NCBI GenBank assembly: GCA_041656735.1
Contig: JBBACY010000009.1
Span: 24,620 to 88,619, forward strand
DNA: 64,000 nt
Direction of reading: 5' to 3'
From: Perlabentimonas sp041656735
Lineage (GTDB): Bacteria; Bacteroidota; Bacteroidia; Bacteroidales; Tenuifilaceae
Under the pieces are notes generated by a model, which had not been told where the DNA came from, searched no databases, and saw nothing but the letters and a program-made list of their open reading frames with translations. Positions 18,324-26,041 of this stretch are shown here, in pieces. Every line of letters begins with the position of its first letter. Position 1 is the first letter of the stretch. A program made the translations under genes and the position numbers.

Positions 18324-19565
18324 CTAGTCGAGACTATGTATCACTAAACCACTTCGGAGTTTAGGTTCGAACCAGGTTGTTTTTGGGGGCATGATATTAC
18401 CAGTATCGGCAATGTCAATAAGTTGTTTCATTGAAACAGGGTAGAGTGCAAAAGCAACGGCCATTTCGCCGCTATCAACTCGCCTTTTCAATTCGCCTAA
18501 CCCACGAATACCTCCAACAAAATCTAGTTTAGTTGATGTTCTTAGGTCTTTTATGTCGAAAATTTTATCGAAAACCATATTTGATAATACGGTAACATCA
18601 AGAACACCAATGGGGTCATTATCATTATAGCTACCAGGCTTGGCAGTAAGCGAATACCACTTACCCTCTAGGTACATACTAAAATTATGTAAGGCAGTTG
18701 GCTTAAAAATTTCCTCGCCCTTCTCCTCAACCACAAAATTCTCTTGAAGCTTAGCTATTAGTTGAGCAGGAGTTAGCCCGTTCAAATCTTTAACAACACG
18801 GTTATAATCAATAATATTTAGCTGGTTGTCGGGGAAAATAACGGTTAAAAAGTAGTTGTACTCTTCAGTTCCTGTATGGTTCGGATTTTTCTCCTTTTGC
18901 TCCTGTCCTACCCTTGCAGCTGCAGCGGTACGATGGTGCCCATCGGCAACGTAAAATGCTGGTTGTTGAGCAAAAATTTCGGTTATGCGGTTTATAGTAG
19001 CCTCATCTTCAATAGTCCAAAGATGATGACCAAAACTATCATCGGCAACGAAATCGTACTCGGGATCCTTACTACCAACAACTTTTGCAACAATATCATC
19101 AACCTCTTTAATTGCTGGGTAAGCAAAGAAAACGGGCTCAATATTGGCATTTTGCATACGCACATGGGTCATTCTGTCCTCTTCCTTGTCAACACGAGTA
19201 AGTTCATGCTTTTTAACCTTTCCCTCCATGTAATCCTCAAAGTGGCATGCAACAGCCAAACCGTACTGTGTTCTACCTTCCATAGTTTGAGCGTACACGT
19301 AGTACATCTCTTTACTATCTTGAACCAGCCATCCTTTTTCCTTCCACTTCTTAAAGTTCTCAACAGCCTTACTGTAAGCCTCTTGGGAATGCTCATCGAT
19401 AATTGGATCGAAATCAATCTCAGGTTTAATAATATGGAGCAACGATTTTTCTCCTGCCTCAGCCTTTGCTTCCTGAGAATTTAACACATCGTATGGGCGA
19501 GAAGCCACCTCGTGCGCTATATCCTTTGGTGGCCGAATTCCTTTAAAAGGTTTAATTTTAACCAT
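18324..19565 (-). CDS. DUF1015 family protein
   Basis: Member of the DUF1015 family (413 residues), recognised by its N-terminus (IKPFKGIRPPKDIAHEVASRPYDVL), by EFLEDYMEGKVKKHELT-type sequence with HELTR, and by YVADGHHRTAAAARV. The His/Asp/Arg cluster in ADGHHR suggests a hydrolase or nucleotide-binding active site, but no reaction has been established for the family to my knowledge. It follows serA by 24 bases on the same strand and ends at a strong terminator, so it belongs to the serine biosynthesis transcription unit. A metabolic link to phosphoserine or phosphohydroxypyruvate is plausible from this context only. Confidence 0.9.
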   Translation of the reverse strand: MVKIKPFKGIRPPKDIAHEVASRPYDVLNSQEAKAEAGEKSLLHIIKPEIDFDPIIDEHSQEAYSKAVENFKKWKEKGWLVQDSKEMYYVYAQTMEGRTQYGLAVACHFEDYMEGKVKKHELTRVDKEEDRMTHVRMQNANIEPVFFAYPAIKEVDDIVAKVVGSKDPEYDFVADDSFGHHLWTIEDEATINRITEIFAQQPAFYVADGHHRTAAAARVGQEQKEKNPNHTGTEEYNYFLTVIFPDNQLNIIDYNRVVKDLNGLTPAQLIAKLQENFVVEEKGEEIFKPTALHNFSMYLEGKWYSLTAKPGSYNDNDPIGVLDVTVLSNMVFDKIFDIKDLRTSTKLDFVGGIRGLGELKRRVDSGEMAVAFALYPVSMKQLIDIADTGNIMPPKTTWFEPKLRSGLVIHSLD

Positions 19566-19589
19566 CTGAAAAAAATTATATAATATTTA

Positions 19590-20513
19590 CTACTTGTTTA
19601 CTTGGAACGTGCGGTCGCCATTTTTAATAAAATTAACGATTTGGTTAGCTGAAGCTAAACCAGAGTTAACGTTAGCTTCTGAGGTTTGCGCACCCATTTT
19701 TTTGGGAGTTGCAAACACGCGAGTTCCAAATTTCTCAGCTAGAGCTGCTTGGTTATCGGCTGCAATATCAGTAGCATACTTAATGTCGGTACGCTCCTCT
19801 AGTGCCTTCATCATTCCTTCCTCGTCAATAACTTCTTTGCGTGCGGTGTTGATAATGGTTGCACCTTTTGGCATTTTGGTTATTAAATCGAAATTAACCG
19901 ATTTTTTAGTTTTGTCGTTTGCAGGAATATGTAGTGATAGGTAATCGCTAACTGCGTATAGTTCCTCAACAGAGTTAACAACCTTTACGCCATCCTTTTC
20001 AATGTCCTCTTTCTTAACAAACGGGTCAAATGCATAAATTTCCATTCCAAACCCTTTTGCGTGTGAGGCAACAAGTTTACCAACGTTTCCATAGGCATGA
20101 ATACCTAAGCGTTTGCCTTGAATTTCGGTACCAGCTGCTGGTGTAAATTGGTTTCTAGCCATAAAAATCATCATACCAATGGCAAGTTCGGCCACTGCAT
20201 TAGAGTTTTGACCAGGTGTGTTCATTGCCACTACATTTTTAGCAGTACAAGCGGCTAGGTCGAGGTTATCAAACCCAGCGCCAGCGCGAACAACAACTTT
20301 TAATTTTTTGGCTGCTTCAACCACTTCAGCAGTAACTTTATCGCTACGAACAATCATAGCATCAACATCTGCTACAGCTTTAACTAAATCTGCTTGATCG
20401 GTATATTTTTCAAGTAGGGCTAATTCAAAACCAGCTCCCTCAACAATTTTACGAATTCCTTCAACAGCTACCTTTGCGAAGGGTTTATCGGTTGCAATAA
20501 GAACTTTTGCCAT
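19590..20513 (-). CDS. serA: D-3-phosphoglycerate dehydrogenase, short K-type
   Basis: NAD-dependent oxidation of 3-phosphoglycerate to phosphohydroxypyruvate, first step of serine synthesis. The 307-residue chain has the substrate loop (VRAGAGFDNLDL), Rossmann fold (GKRLGIHAYGNVGKLVA, Asp163 in AFDPF) and the catalytic Arg225 region (NTARKEVID). The C-terminal ACT domain of long forms is absent. The usual catalytic His in TPHxG is a Lys here (TPKKMGAQT, K271), which is the pattern of type III-K enzymes known from Bacteroides and Entamoeba. It is between serC and the DUF1015 gene; a hairpin separates it from serC. Confidence 0.94.
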   Translation of the reverse strand: MAKVLIATDKPFAKVAVEGIRKIVEGAGFELALLEKYTDQADLVKAVADVDAMIVRSDKVTAEVVEAAKKLKVVVRAGAGFDNLDLAACTAKNVVAMNTPGQNSNAVAELAIGMMIFMARNQFTPAAGTEIQGKRLGIHAYGNVGKLVASHAKGFGMEIYAFDPFVKKEDIEKDGVKVVNSVEELYAVSDYLSLHIPANDKTKKSVNFDLITKMPKGATIINTARKEVIDEEGMMKALEERTDIKYATDIAADNQAALAEKFGTRVFATPKKMGAQTSEANVNSGLASANQIVNFIKNGDRTFQVNK

Positions 20514-20558
20514 AATATTTATTTTTAAATTGAAGATAATTATTTACGATTTTAAAAG

Positions 20559-20593
20559 CAAAAGGCTGAAAATTGTAATTTTTCAGCCTTTTG
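20559..20593 (-). terminator. Hairpin between serC and serA (partial terminator or attenuator)
   Basis: A 14 bp stem (CAAAAGGCTGAAAA with its complement) and a 7-base loop, followed on the minus strand by TTTGCTTTTAAAA-type sequence that is only moderately U-rich. It lies after the serC stop and before serA, so it could lower downstream expression rather than end the operon. Confidence 0.55.
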
Positions 20594-20607
20594 AATGTTT
20601 TATAAAA

Positions 20608-21687
20608 CTAGGCGTTTTGTTTCTCGAACTCTTTCATGCAGTCAACCAGTGCCTGAACGCTCTCGGTTGGACAAGCATTGTAGATAGATGCGCGGAAACC
20701 ACCAACAGAACGGTGACCTTTAATTCCAACCATTCCGGCTTTCTTAGCAAAATCCATGAATGCTGCTTCTTTGTCTTTGTACTGCTCTGCCATTACAAAA
20801 CACACGTTCATTAACGAACGGCTGTCTTTTTCTGCAGTACCAACAAACATCTTATTACGATCAATCTCATTGTATATTAGGTCGGCTTTGTTCTTGTTTA
20901 TTTTGTACATAGCTTCAACACCACCTAACTCTTTAACCCACTTCAAAGTTTCGTGCATTACAAAAATAGGAAGTACTGGAGGAGTATTGAACATTGAGTT
21001 GTTCTTAGGCTCATCACCAATATGAGTTTTGTAGTTTACCATGCTAGGAAGGGTTCTTTGAACAGTGTCCAAAATATCCTTACGAATAATTACGAAGGTT
21101 AAGCCAGCAGGGCCAACATTTTTCTGAGCACCACCATAAATCATGGCATACTTCTTAACATCAACCGGGCGGCTCATAATATCGGAGCTCATATCGGCTA
21201 TAAGGTTAACAGGACTGTCGATATCCTCTTTTAGCTCAGTACCGTAGATGGTGTTATTGGTAGTAATGTGAAAATAGTCAGCATCGGCTGGAATTTTGAA
21301 GCCTTTTGGAATGTAAGTGTAGTTTTTGTCTGACGACGAAGCAACCACCTCAACTGTACCATATGCTTTTGCCTCTTTAATGGCTTTTTTTGACCAAACA
21401 CCTGTATCTAGATATGCTGCTTTTTTATTTAAAAAGTTTGCTGCTAGGGTGTAAAATTGTGTAGAAGCTCCACCGCCAAGGAAAATAACAGCATAATTAT
21501 CGGGAATTGCTAGCAAATCTCTCCAAAGCTGCTCCGCTTCGGCCATAGTTCTTTCCCATCCGGGAGTACGGTGCGAAATCTCCAAAATACCTATGCCGGT
21601 ATTGTCGAAATTACGAATGGCTTCAATAGTTGCCTCAATAGCTGGTTTTGGGAGAACACAGGGACCTGCATTAAAATTATGTTTCAT
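20608..21687 (-). CDS. serC: Phosphoserine aminotransferase
   Basis: PLP enzyme that converts phosphohydroxypyruvate and glutamate to O-phosphoserine. The chain of 359 residues begins MKHNFNAGPCVLPKPAIE, typical of SerC. It has the phosphate-binding GGGASTQFYTLAANFL, the PLP lysine in YGGAQKNVGPAG, and the C-terminal Arg/His loop KGHRSVGGFRASIYNACP. All match the family, and the length is normal. First gene of the serC-serA-DUF1015 unit read leftward; the 165 bp spacer upstream of it separates it from comB. Confidence 0.97.
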   Translation of the reverse strand: MKHNFNAGPCVLPKPAIEATIEAIRNFDNTGIGILEISHRTPGWERTMAEAEQLWRDLLAIPDNYAVIFLGGGASTQFYTLAANFLNKKAAYLDTGVWSKKAIKEAKAYGTVEVVASSSDKNYTYIPKGFKIPADADYFHITTNNTIYGTELKEDIDSPVNLIADMSSDIMSRPVDVKKYAMIYGGAQKNVGPAGLTFVIIRKDILDTVQRTLPSMVNYKTHIGDEPKNNSMFNTPPVLPIFVMHETLKWVKELGGVEAMYKINKNKADLIYNEIDRNKMFVGTAEKDSRSLMNVCFVMAEQYKDKEAAFMDFAKKAGMVGIKGHRSVGGFRASIYNACPTESVQALVDCMKEFEKQNA

Positions 21688-21852
21688 GACTTTTTAAGTT
21701 TTAAACTGTTACACAATTAACTAATTATTCTACAAATTTCTAACTAATTTTTGATTATTCCAAATGAATATAAATGATATAAGGCATATCAGTTATGAAT
21801 TAATACATCCATTATTTTTGCTAATTTACAAAAAATTACACCCCCTCACCAA

Positions 21853-22578
21853 TTAAGCGTTTGCATTATGCAATTTTCCGTTTACCAGTACGGGTACAAC
21901 ATTTGCCGTGTTCGGGGTGAAGCAATAGTGTAAAACATCGTCGAGCCCAAGCCTTTTTAGCCTATGTCTTTGGCCTAACAGTTCTAAATACGAGGGTAAA
22001 TCGACCTTGGCCACATTCCAAAGCTGGATTGCAGCCTGCGCGCTATCGCATTGGGTATAAAACATTTTATTTTCAAGAAGCAGCTCGGTAAGGGCTCCTG
22101 CAAAAACCGAATCTTCGAGACAGAACTTACCCTTCCATCCGGCGCAAAGCACAAGCACATCGCCTTGGTTTTTATCGGCAATAAACTTGGCCACAGCCGA
22201 AATGTTTATAAAAGATGCAATGGTAACCGAAAGAGCGCCCGATGCGCTCACAATTGCTCTGGTTCCATTTGTTGTGCTGTATGCCACCTCTTTGCCTGCT
22301 ACCCGCTCTGCAGTAAAGTTAAAGGGCGAGTTTCCAAAGTCGGCAAAATCGAGCTTCTGCCCATCGCGCTCAGCAGCCACAACCAGCCCATGCTGCTTAG
22401 CTTTTTTAGCCTCCTCGGGGGTTGCCACCGGTATGATAGATTTTACTCCATTGGCAAATGCAGTGCATATTGAAGAGGTTGCCCTAAGTATATCAACAAC
22501 CACAACGTGCGACTGATGAATATCAAAATACTGTATATTTTCGGGTGTGAAGCACACCTCAATCTTACGTTTTTCCAT
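21853..22578 (-). CDS. comB: 2-phosphosulfolactate phosphatase family protein
   Basis: Mg-dependent phosphatase of the ComB family (241 residues), which in methanogens removes phosphate from 2-phosphosulfolactate. Family motifs are VVVVDILRATSSICTAFANG near the N-terminus, the YSTTNGTRAI loop, VLCAGWKGKFCLEDSVFAGAL, and NTANVVPVLVNGKLHN at the C-terminus. No ComA or ComC lies in the window, so the substrate here may be another sulfonate or phosphate ester. The neighbour gcvT is transcribed in the same direction but is separated by a terminator. Confidence 0.88.
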   Translation of the reverse strand: MEKRKIEVCFTPENIQYFDIHQSHVVVVDILRATSSICTAFANGVKSIIPVATPEEAKKAKQHGLVVAAERDGQKLDFADFGNSPFNFTAERVAGKEVAYSTTNGTRAIVSASGALSVTIASFINISAVAKFIADKNQGDVLVLCAGWKGKFCLEDSVFAGALTELLLENKMFYTQCDSAQAAIQLWNVAKVDLPSYLELLGQRHRLKRLGLDDVLHYCFTPNTANVVPVLVNGKLHNANA

Positions 22579-22593
22579 AGATAAAAAATAAAT

Positions 22594-22625
22594 AAGGTGT
22601 AAAGATAAAACAATCTTTACACCTT
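22594..22625 (-). terminator. Terminator downstream of gcvT
   Basis: A perfect 13 bp stem (AAGGTGTAAAGAT) with a six-base loop, followed on the minus strand by TTATTTATTTTTTATC. It lies between the gcvT stop and the comB start, so comB probably has its own promoter. Confidence 0.75.
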
Positions 22626-22650
22626 AATGTGTAACTAGTATGTAACTATT

Positions 22651-23757
22651 TTACTTCTTCTTGTAAATTGGAAGTTTAACAATTTTAGCCTTAAGGTCCT
22701 TGTTACGAACTCTAATAAAAATTTCCGTATCAACCTTTGCAAGGGGTGTTAAAACGTAGCCCATTCCAATACCAACTTTCATCATTGGTGACATGGTACC
22801 CGATGTAACCTCTCCAATTATCTCACCTTCGGCGTTAACAATTTCGTAATGCTGACGAGGAATAGCCCTATCAATCATTTCGAAACCAATTAGTTTACGC
22901 TTAAGTCCTTCGGTTTTTTGTTTAAGCAGATGTTCCTTATCAATAAAATCTTTGTGGTCAACAAACTTCGTAATCCAGCCTAAACCTGCCTCAAGAGGTG
23001 ATGTGTTTTCATCAATTTCGTGCCCGTATAGGCAGAAACCCATTTCAAGACGAAGGGTATCACGCGCACCAAGACCAACAGGCTTAATGCCAAACTCTTT
23101 GCCAGCCTCAAAAACGGCATTCCAAATTTTTACGCCATCTTCCTTGGCACAGTATATTTCGCAACCACCAGCACCTGTGTAACCATTTATAGAGAAAATA
23201 ACATCATCTACACCTGCGAAGTTAATCTTTTTAAAGGTGTAGTACTCCATATCCATTATTGGCTCCTTGGTTAACTTTTGCATTGCTTTTAATGCTAGAG
23301 GTCCTTGTACAGCTAGTTGAGCAAACTCGGCAGAAGCATTGTAAAGCTCCTTGCCTGGAGTAAGTCCAAACTTGGAAGCGTGGCTTTTAAGCCATTCCCA
23401 GTCCTTATCTGTATTTCCTGCATTAAGTACCAGTAAGTAGGTTTCAGCATCAACCCTGTATACTAGAAAGTCGTCGACAACGCCACCTTTACCATTTGGG
23501 AAGTAAGAATACTGAATTTTACCGTCAGATAGTGTTGACACATCGTTTGAAGTAACATACTGAAGAAAAGCCAAAGCGTTAGGTCCTTTAACCCAAACCT
23601 CGCCCATATGTGAAACATCAAAAACACCTACCTTTTCACGAACGGTAACGTGTTCATCGTTTATACCTGTGTACTCAATTGGCATTTCATAGCCAGCAAA
23701 GGCAGCCATTTTAGCGCCCAACTCAATGTGAAACTTTGTGAATGGTGTATTTTTCAT
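22651..23757 (-). CDS. gcvT: Aminomethyltransferase (glycine cleavage T protein)
   Basis: Transfers the methylene group from lipoate-bound aminomethyl on the H protein to tetrahydrofolate and releases ammonia. The 368-residue chain has the N-terminal MKNTPFTKFHIELGAKMAAFAGYEMP start, VGVFDVSHMGEVWVKGPNAL, YTGAGGCEIYC and the GLGARDTLRLEMGFCLYGHEID segment with folate-binding residues. It is complete and normal in size. No other gcv gene is in the window, and no glycine riboswitch was seen upstream. A good -7/-33 promoter lies 50-80 bases before the start. Confidence 0.97.
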   Translation of the reverse strand: MKNTPFTKFHIELGAKMAAFAGYEMPIEYTGINDEHVTVREKVGVFDVSHMGEVWVKGPNALAFLQYVTSNDVSTLSDGKIQYSYFPNGKGGVVDDFLVYRVDAETYLLVLNAGNTDKDWEWLKSHASKFGLTPGKELYNASAEFAQLAVQGPLALKAMQKLTKEPIMDMEYYTFKKINFAGVDDVIFSINGYTGAGGCEIYCAKEDGVKIWNAVFEAGKEFGIKPVGLGARDTLRLEMGFCLYGHEIDENTSPLEAGLGWITKFVDHKDFIDKEHLLKQKTEGLKRKLIGFEMIDRAIPRQHYEIVNAEGEIIGEVTSGTMSPMMKVGIGMGYVLTPLAKVDTEIFIRVRNKDLKAKIVKLPIYKKK

Positions 23758-23806
23758 TTCTGTGTAGTATTTAATCTATGAAAAGTATGGTTATAATATA
23801 ATTGTA

Positions 23807-23837
23807 CAAACCTAAATCAAATTTTGATAATTGCCAA
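23807..23837 (-). promoter_or_regulatory. Candidate promoter of gcvT
   Basis: On the minus strand TTGG (23834-23837) and TAGGTTTG (23807-23814) are 19 bases apart, which fits the Bacteroidetes -33/-7 arrangement. Transcription would begin about 43 bases before the gcvT ATG. Confidence 0.5.
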
Positions 23838-23935
23838 TTGAGCACGCCATAAATTGATGGTTAATTGAAATTGTTATTCAGCATACTTTTAAAACTCTTA
23901 CTGTATAATGGTACTAATTATCAATTTTTTTACAT

Positions 23936-23943
23936 TATATTTG
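23936..23943 (+). promoter_or_regulatory. Candidate -7 box (TATATTTG) for the Hpt-STAS pair
   Basis: Matches TAnnTTTG, 46 bases before the Hpt-domain ATG. No clear -33 box. Confidence 0.4.
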
Positions 23944-23988
23944 TACTACTAACCTAGTAATAAAGGTGGGTTTGTTTTATCTTTTTTT

Positions 23989-24351
23989 ATGCAAACATAC
24001 AAGCACATTGATGTTGATTTACTTTTAGAGGTTACCGCTGGAAGTTCTGATTTACTTGCCAGCCTAGTGAGGATGTTTGAAAATCAGTCTCCGAAATTTC
24101 ACAACCAGCTCCAAGAGCACCTAGATAGCAATGAGTTTGCCTTACTGGCAAAACTAGCTCACAAGATAAAAGGCAGCCTATTAACCTTGGGCATAGTTGG
24201 GTTGGCAGCAAGAATGAAAACCCTAGAGCAAGTAGCTGATAACCAAAATACTGAAAATAGCGCCCAAGAACTTGTAAGCGAGTATATGCGTGTTAGTATG
24301 GAGGCTATTGATGAACTAAATAAAATACATAGAAATTTAAAAACAGTATGA
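23989..24351 (+). CDS. Stand-alone Hpt (histidine phosphotransfer) domain protein
   Basis: Small cytoplasmic phosphorelay protein (120 residues) made of one four-helix Hpt domain. The phosphorylated histidine is H58 in LAHKIKGSLLTLG, with the usual K61 and G62. The chain has no other domain. It receives phosphate from a hybrid kinase's receiver domain and passes it to a response regulator; partners are not in the window. It lies one base upstream of the STAS gene, so the two are translated from one message. Confidence 0.88.
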   Translation: MQTYKHIDVDLLLEVTAGSSDLLASLVRMFENQSPKFHNQLQEHLDSNEFALLAKLAHKIKGSLLTLGIVGLAARMKTLEQVADNQNTENSAQELVSEYMRVSMEAIDELNKIHRNLKTV

Positions 24352-24352
24352 T

Positions 24353-24691
24353 ATGATTAACATTGAAAAAGTTAACGATGTGCTAATAGTTTCATTAGCA
24401 ACCGACAACAAGCTAAACGCTACAATATCACAAAAATTCAAGGCTGAAGTAGCAAAACTATTCGAGGAGCCAGGACTAAAAATGGTTATCGACCTCGGGA
24501 GTGTTGAATACATTGATAGCTCAGGATTTGGGGCGTTACTTTCTGTTTTGCGAGTATCGAAAAGTAGCTTTGCCCAACTCAAATTTTGTAACATTGCTCC
24601 GGACGTGATGGAGTTGGTTCACTTACTACAACTACAAACAGTTTTTGATATTCGGGACAATATTGACGAATGCCTAAACTCTTTTAATTAA
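24353..24691 (+). CDS. STAS-domain anti-sigma factor antagonist-like protein
   Basis: SpoIIAA-type STAS protein (112 residues). The motif YIDSSGFGALLS contains the serine that partner-switching kinases phosphorylate. Such proteins bind an anti-sigma factor or anti-regulator kinase, depending on that phosphorylation. No matching serine kinase or PP2C phosphatase is in the window. Directly joined to the Hpt gene with a single base between, followed by a strong terminator, so the two-gene unit is complete. Confidence 0.88.
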   Translation: MINIEKVNDVLIVSLATDNKLNATISQKFKAEVAKLFEEPGLKMVIDLGSVEYIDSSGFGALLSVLRVSKSSFAQLKFCNIAPDVMELVHLLQLQTVFDIRDNIDECLNSFN

Positions 24692-24714
24692 GAGTTAAAA
24701 GAACCTAATATTAT

Positions 24715-24749
24715 AAAGCAATCGTTAAACACCAGCGATTGCTTTTTTT
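24715..24749 (+). terminator. Rho-independent terminator of the Hpt-STAS unit
   Basis: A 10 bp stem AAAGCAATCG/CGATTGCTTT with an 11-base loop, followed by further T residues. Confidence 0.85.
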
Positions 24750-24767
24750 ACAACTAACCCTGTACAA

Positions 24768-25436
24768 ATGAGATACATAATTTTGATTGCAGCCATTAGC
24801 CTATTCTCAAGTTGCTCATCGGTAAACAGGCTAACCTATGATAGGTACAGGGAAGAGAAAACTATGCTGCTAAACGAAAGGGTTAAAACCTACCCTAGCG
24901 AAAGAAGACTCCGCTTAATTCGAAAATCTTTCTCAAGGGTCAATATGGAGTTTTTTGTTCGTATGGCAAAGGATGGGAGTACAATGCTAAACCTTAACAT
25001 TGATTACAACTACAGGCTGAAATTCGACTCGCCCGACTCCATAATTTTTTTGGATGTTGACAACACCATTTTTAAACTTACCGCTAGCAAACAATTGGTT
25101 AAGCAGTACATTCAGTCACAATCATCGTTAACAACTGAAACCAGCGAAGCCACCAAAACGAGTAATAACGAGGAGGATAAACCGGAGACAACTACCGTAA
25201 CCACTACACAAAACACTTCGTCGAACAATATGGACACCTACGAAATGTTTAGGCAATCATTTATTTTACCCAACGAAGCAATTCGACCCATTTCAAATGT
25301 AAGGCATCTAACTTGCCGCGTTTACTTTGGAAATAAAGCCTTAGATATAGTACCCACCTACGCCGAGAAAAGAAGGATTCGATTGTTTTTTACAAGAATA
25401 TTACGGGAACAACGGAACGTTAACGCAACCCCCTAA
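24768..25436 (+). CDS. Lipoprotein of unknown function, 222 aa
   Basis: Not recognised. A short type II signal peptide with lipobox FSSC sets lipidation at Cys16. Two ordered segments (about 25-110 and 165-222, with NMEFFVRMAKDGSTMLNLNIDY and DTYEMFRQSFILPNEAIRPI) flank a Ser/Thr/Glu-rich linker of about 45 residues (TTETSEATKTSNNEEDKPET). The segments look beta-rich and may form one domain, with the linker as a disordered loop. The stop codon overlaps the U-tract of the candidate minus-strand RNA that follows. Confidence 0.7.
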   Translation: MRYIILIAAISLFSSCSSVNRLTYDRYREEKTMLLNERVKTYPSERRLRLIRKSFSRVNMEFFVRMAKDGSTMLNLNIDYNYRLKFDSPDSIIFLDVDNTIFKLTASKQLVKQYIQSQSSLTTETSEATKTSNNEEDKPETTTVTTTQNTSSNNMDTYEMFRQSFILPNEAIRPISNVRHLTCRVYFGNKALDIVPTYAEKRRIRLFFTRILREQRNVNATP

Positions 25437-25526
25437 AAAAAGGTTGCCCAGATTCGAGTTGAATCTGGGACTAAATTTGGTTGGACAAACATGCTTGGCT
25501 GACATTTGGAGAACCTGGGCAACCCG
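25435..25526 (-). ncRNA. Candidate structured RNA with closing stem and U-tract
   Basis: Read on the minus strand, GGTTGCCCAG (complement of 25515-25524) pairs perfectly with CTGGGCAACC (complement of 25442-25451), and seven U residues (25435-25441) follow at once. Inside, CAAATGT/ATGTTTG (25502-25508 with 25486-25492) forms a 7 bp hairpin with two wobble pairs and a nine-base loop. A second inner hairpin CCCAGATTC/GAATCTGGG (25461-25469 with 25447-25455) uses part of the same 3' strand as the closing stem, so the two folds exclude one another. No protein gene lies here. The 5' end is uncertain and could extend toward 25610. The conserved GGAA helix of SRP RNA is absent; 6S RNA cannot be judged by eye. 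Confidence 0.45.
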
Positions 25527-26041
25527 ACTGCTGGTGTTTGCAATCACTATATGTTAAAATCGTGTTGTTGGGGAACACTTAATACTGTAAAGTATAAAAA
25601 GTGTGCCAAAAAAAAACAGAAAAAGATAATAGCCTAATAATCTGAATACTATGTAAGTTTCAATCTTTTGCAAAAAGTTTTCGTGCCTTTTAAGAGCATT
25701 CCTAATCCCCATTTTGGGGAAACAACAGTACAATTCACCCCTACTGGCCTAGCAAAACACTAAAACTTAACCACTAGTTGCAGGTAAAATTAAGTAAATG
25801 ATTGTGGCTGGTTAACAAAACAAGTTCTATATACTTTTCACTTTGCTAATGCTTTTTGCGAAGACCTTTAGGGAATTAGGTTATTCATCGTTATATTTAA
25901 TGTAACCATTGCCATAACATAAAAGGTATGGGGTAAACTAGCTTTTTATCAGTTAATAGTTTACCATGTTGGAACTATGATTCTTGGATTAATATTTGTA
26001 ATTTTAGGCATATAATCAAATCGATTTTATGAACTAGTAAA
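25437..26041. other. 605 bp spacer without protein gene
   Basis: Besides the candidate RNA at its left end, I see an imperfect hairpin at 25575-25604 (ACACTT and ATACT arms), a short CCCC-ATTTT-GGGG hairpin at 25707-25719, and AT-rich sequence up to the gene at 26042. No open frame of credible composition was found on either strand. Confidence 0.6.

Noticed and set aside
18876..19484. 202-codon plus-strand frame antisense to DUF1015
   Set aside because: Shadow of the DUF1015 gene; rich in Cys, Phe and Leu with no recognisable domain.
25435..25526. Candidate RNA as SRP (4.5S) RNA
   Set aside because: The conserved GGAA tetraloop helix and AGCAG partner strand of SRP RNA are not present, although size and closing stem would fit.
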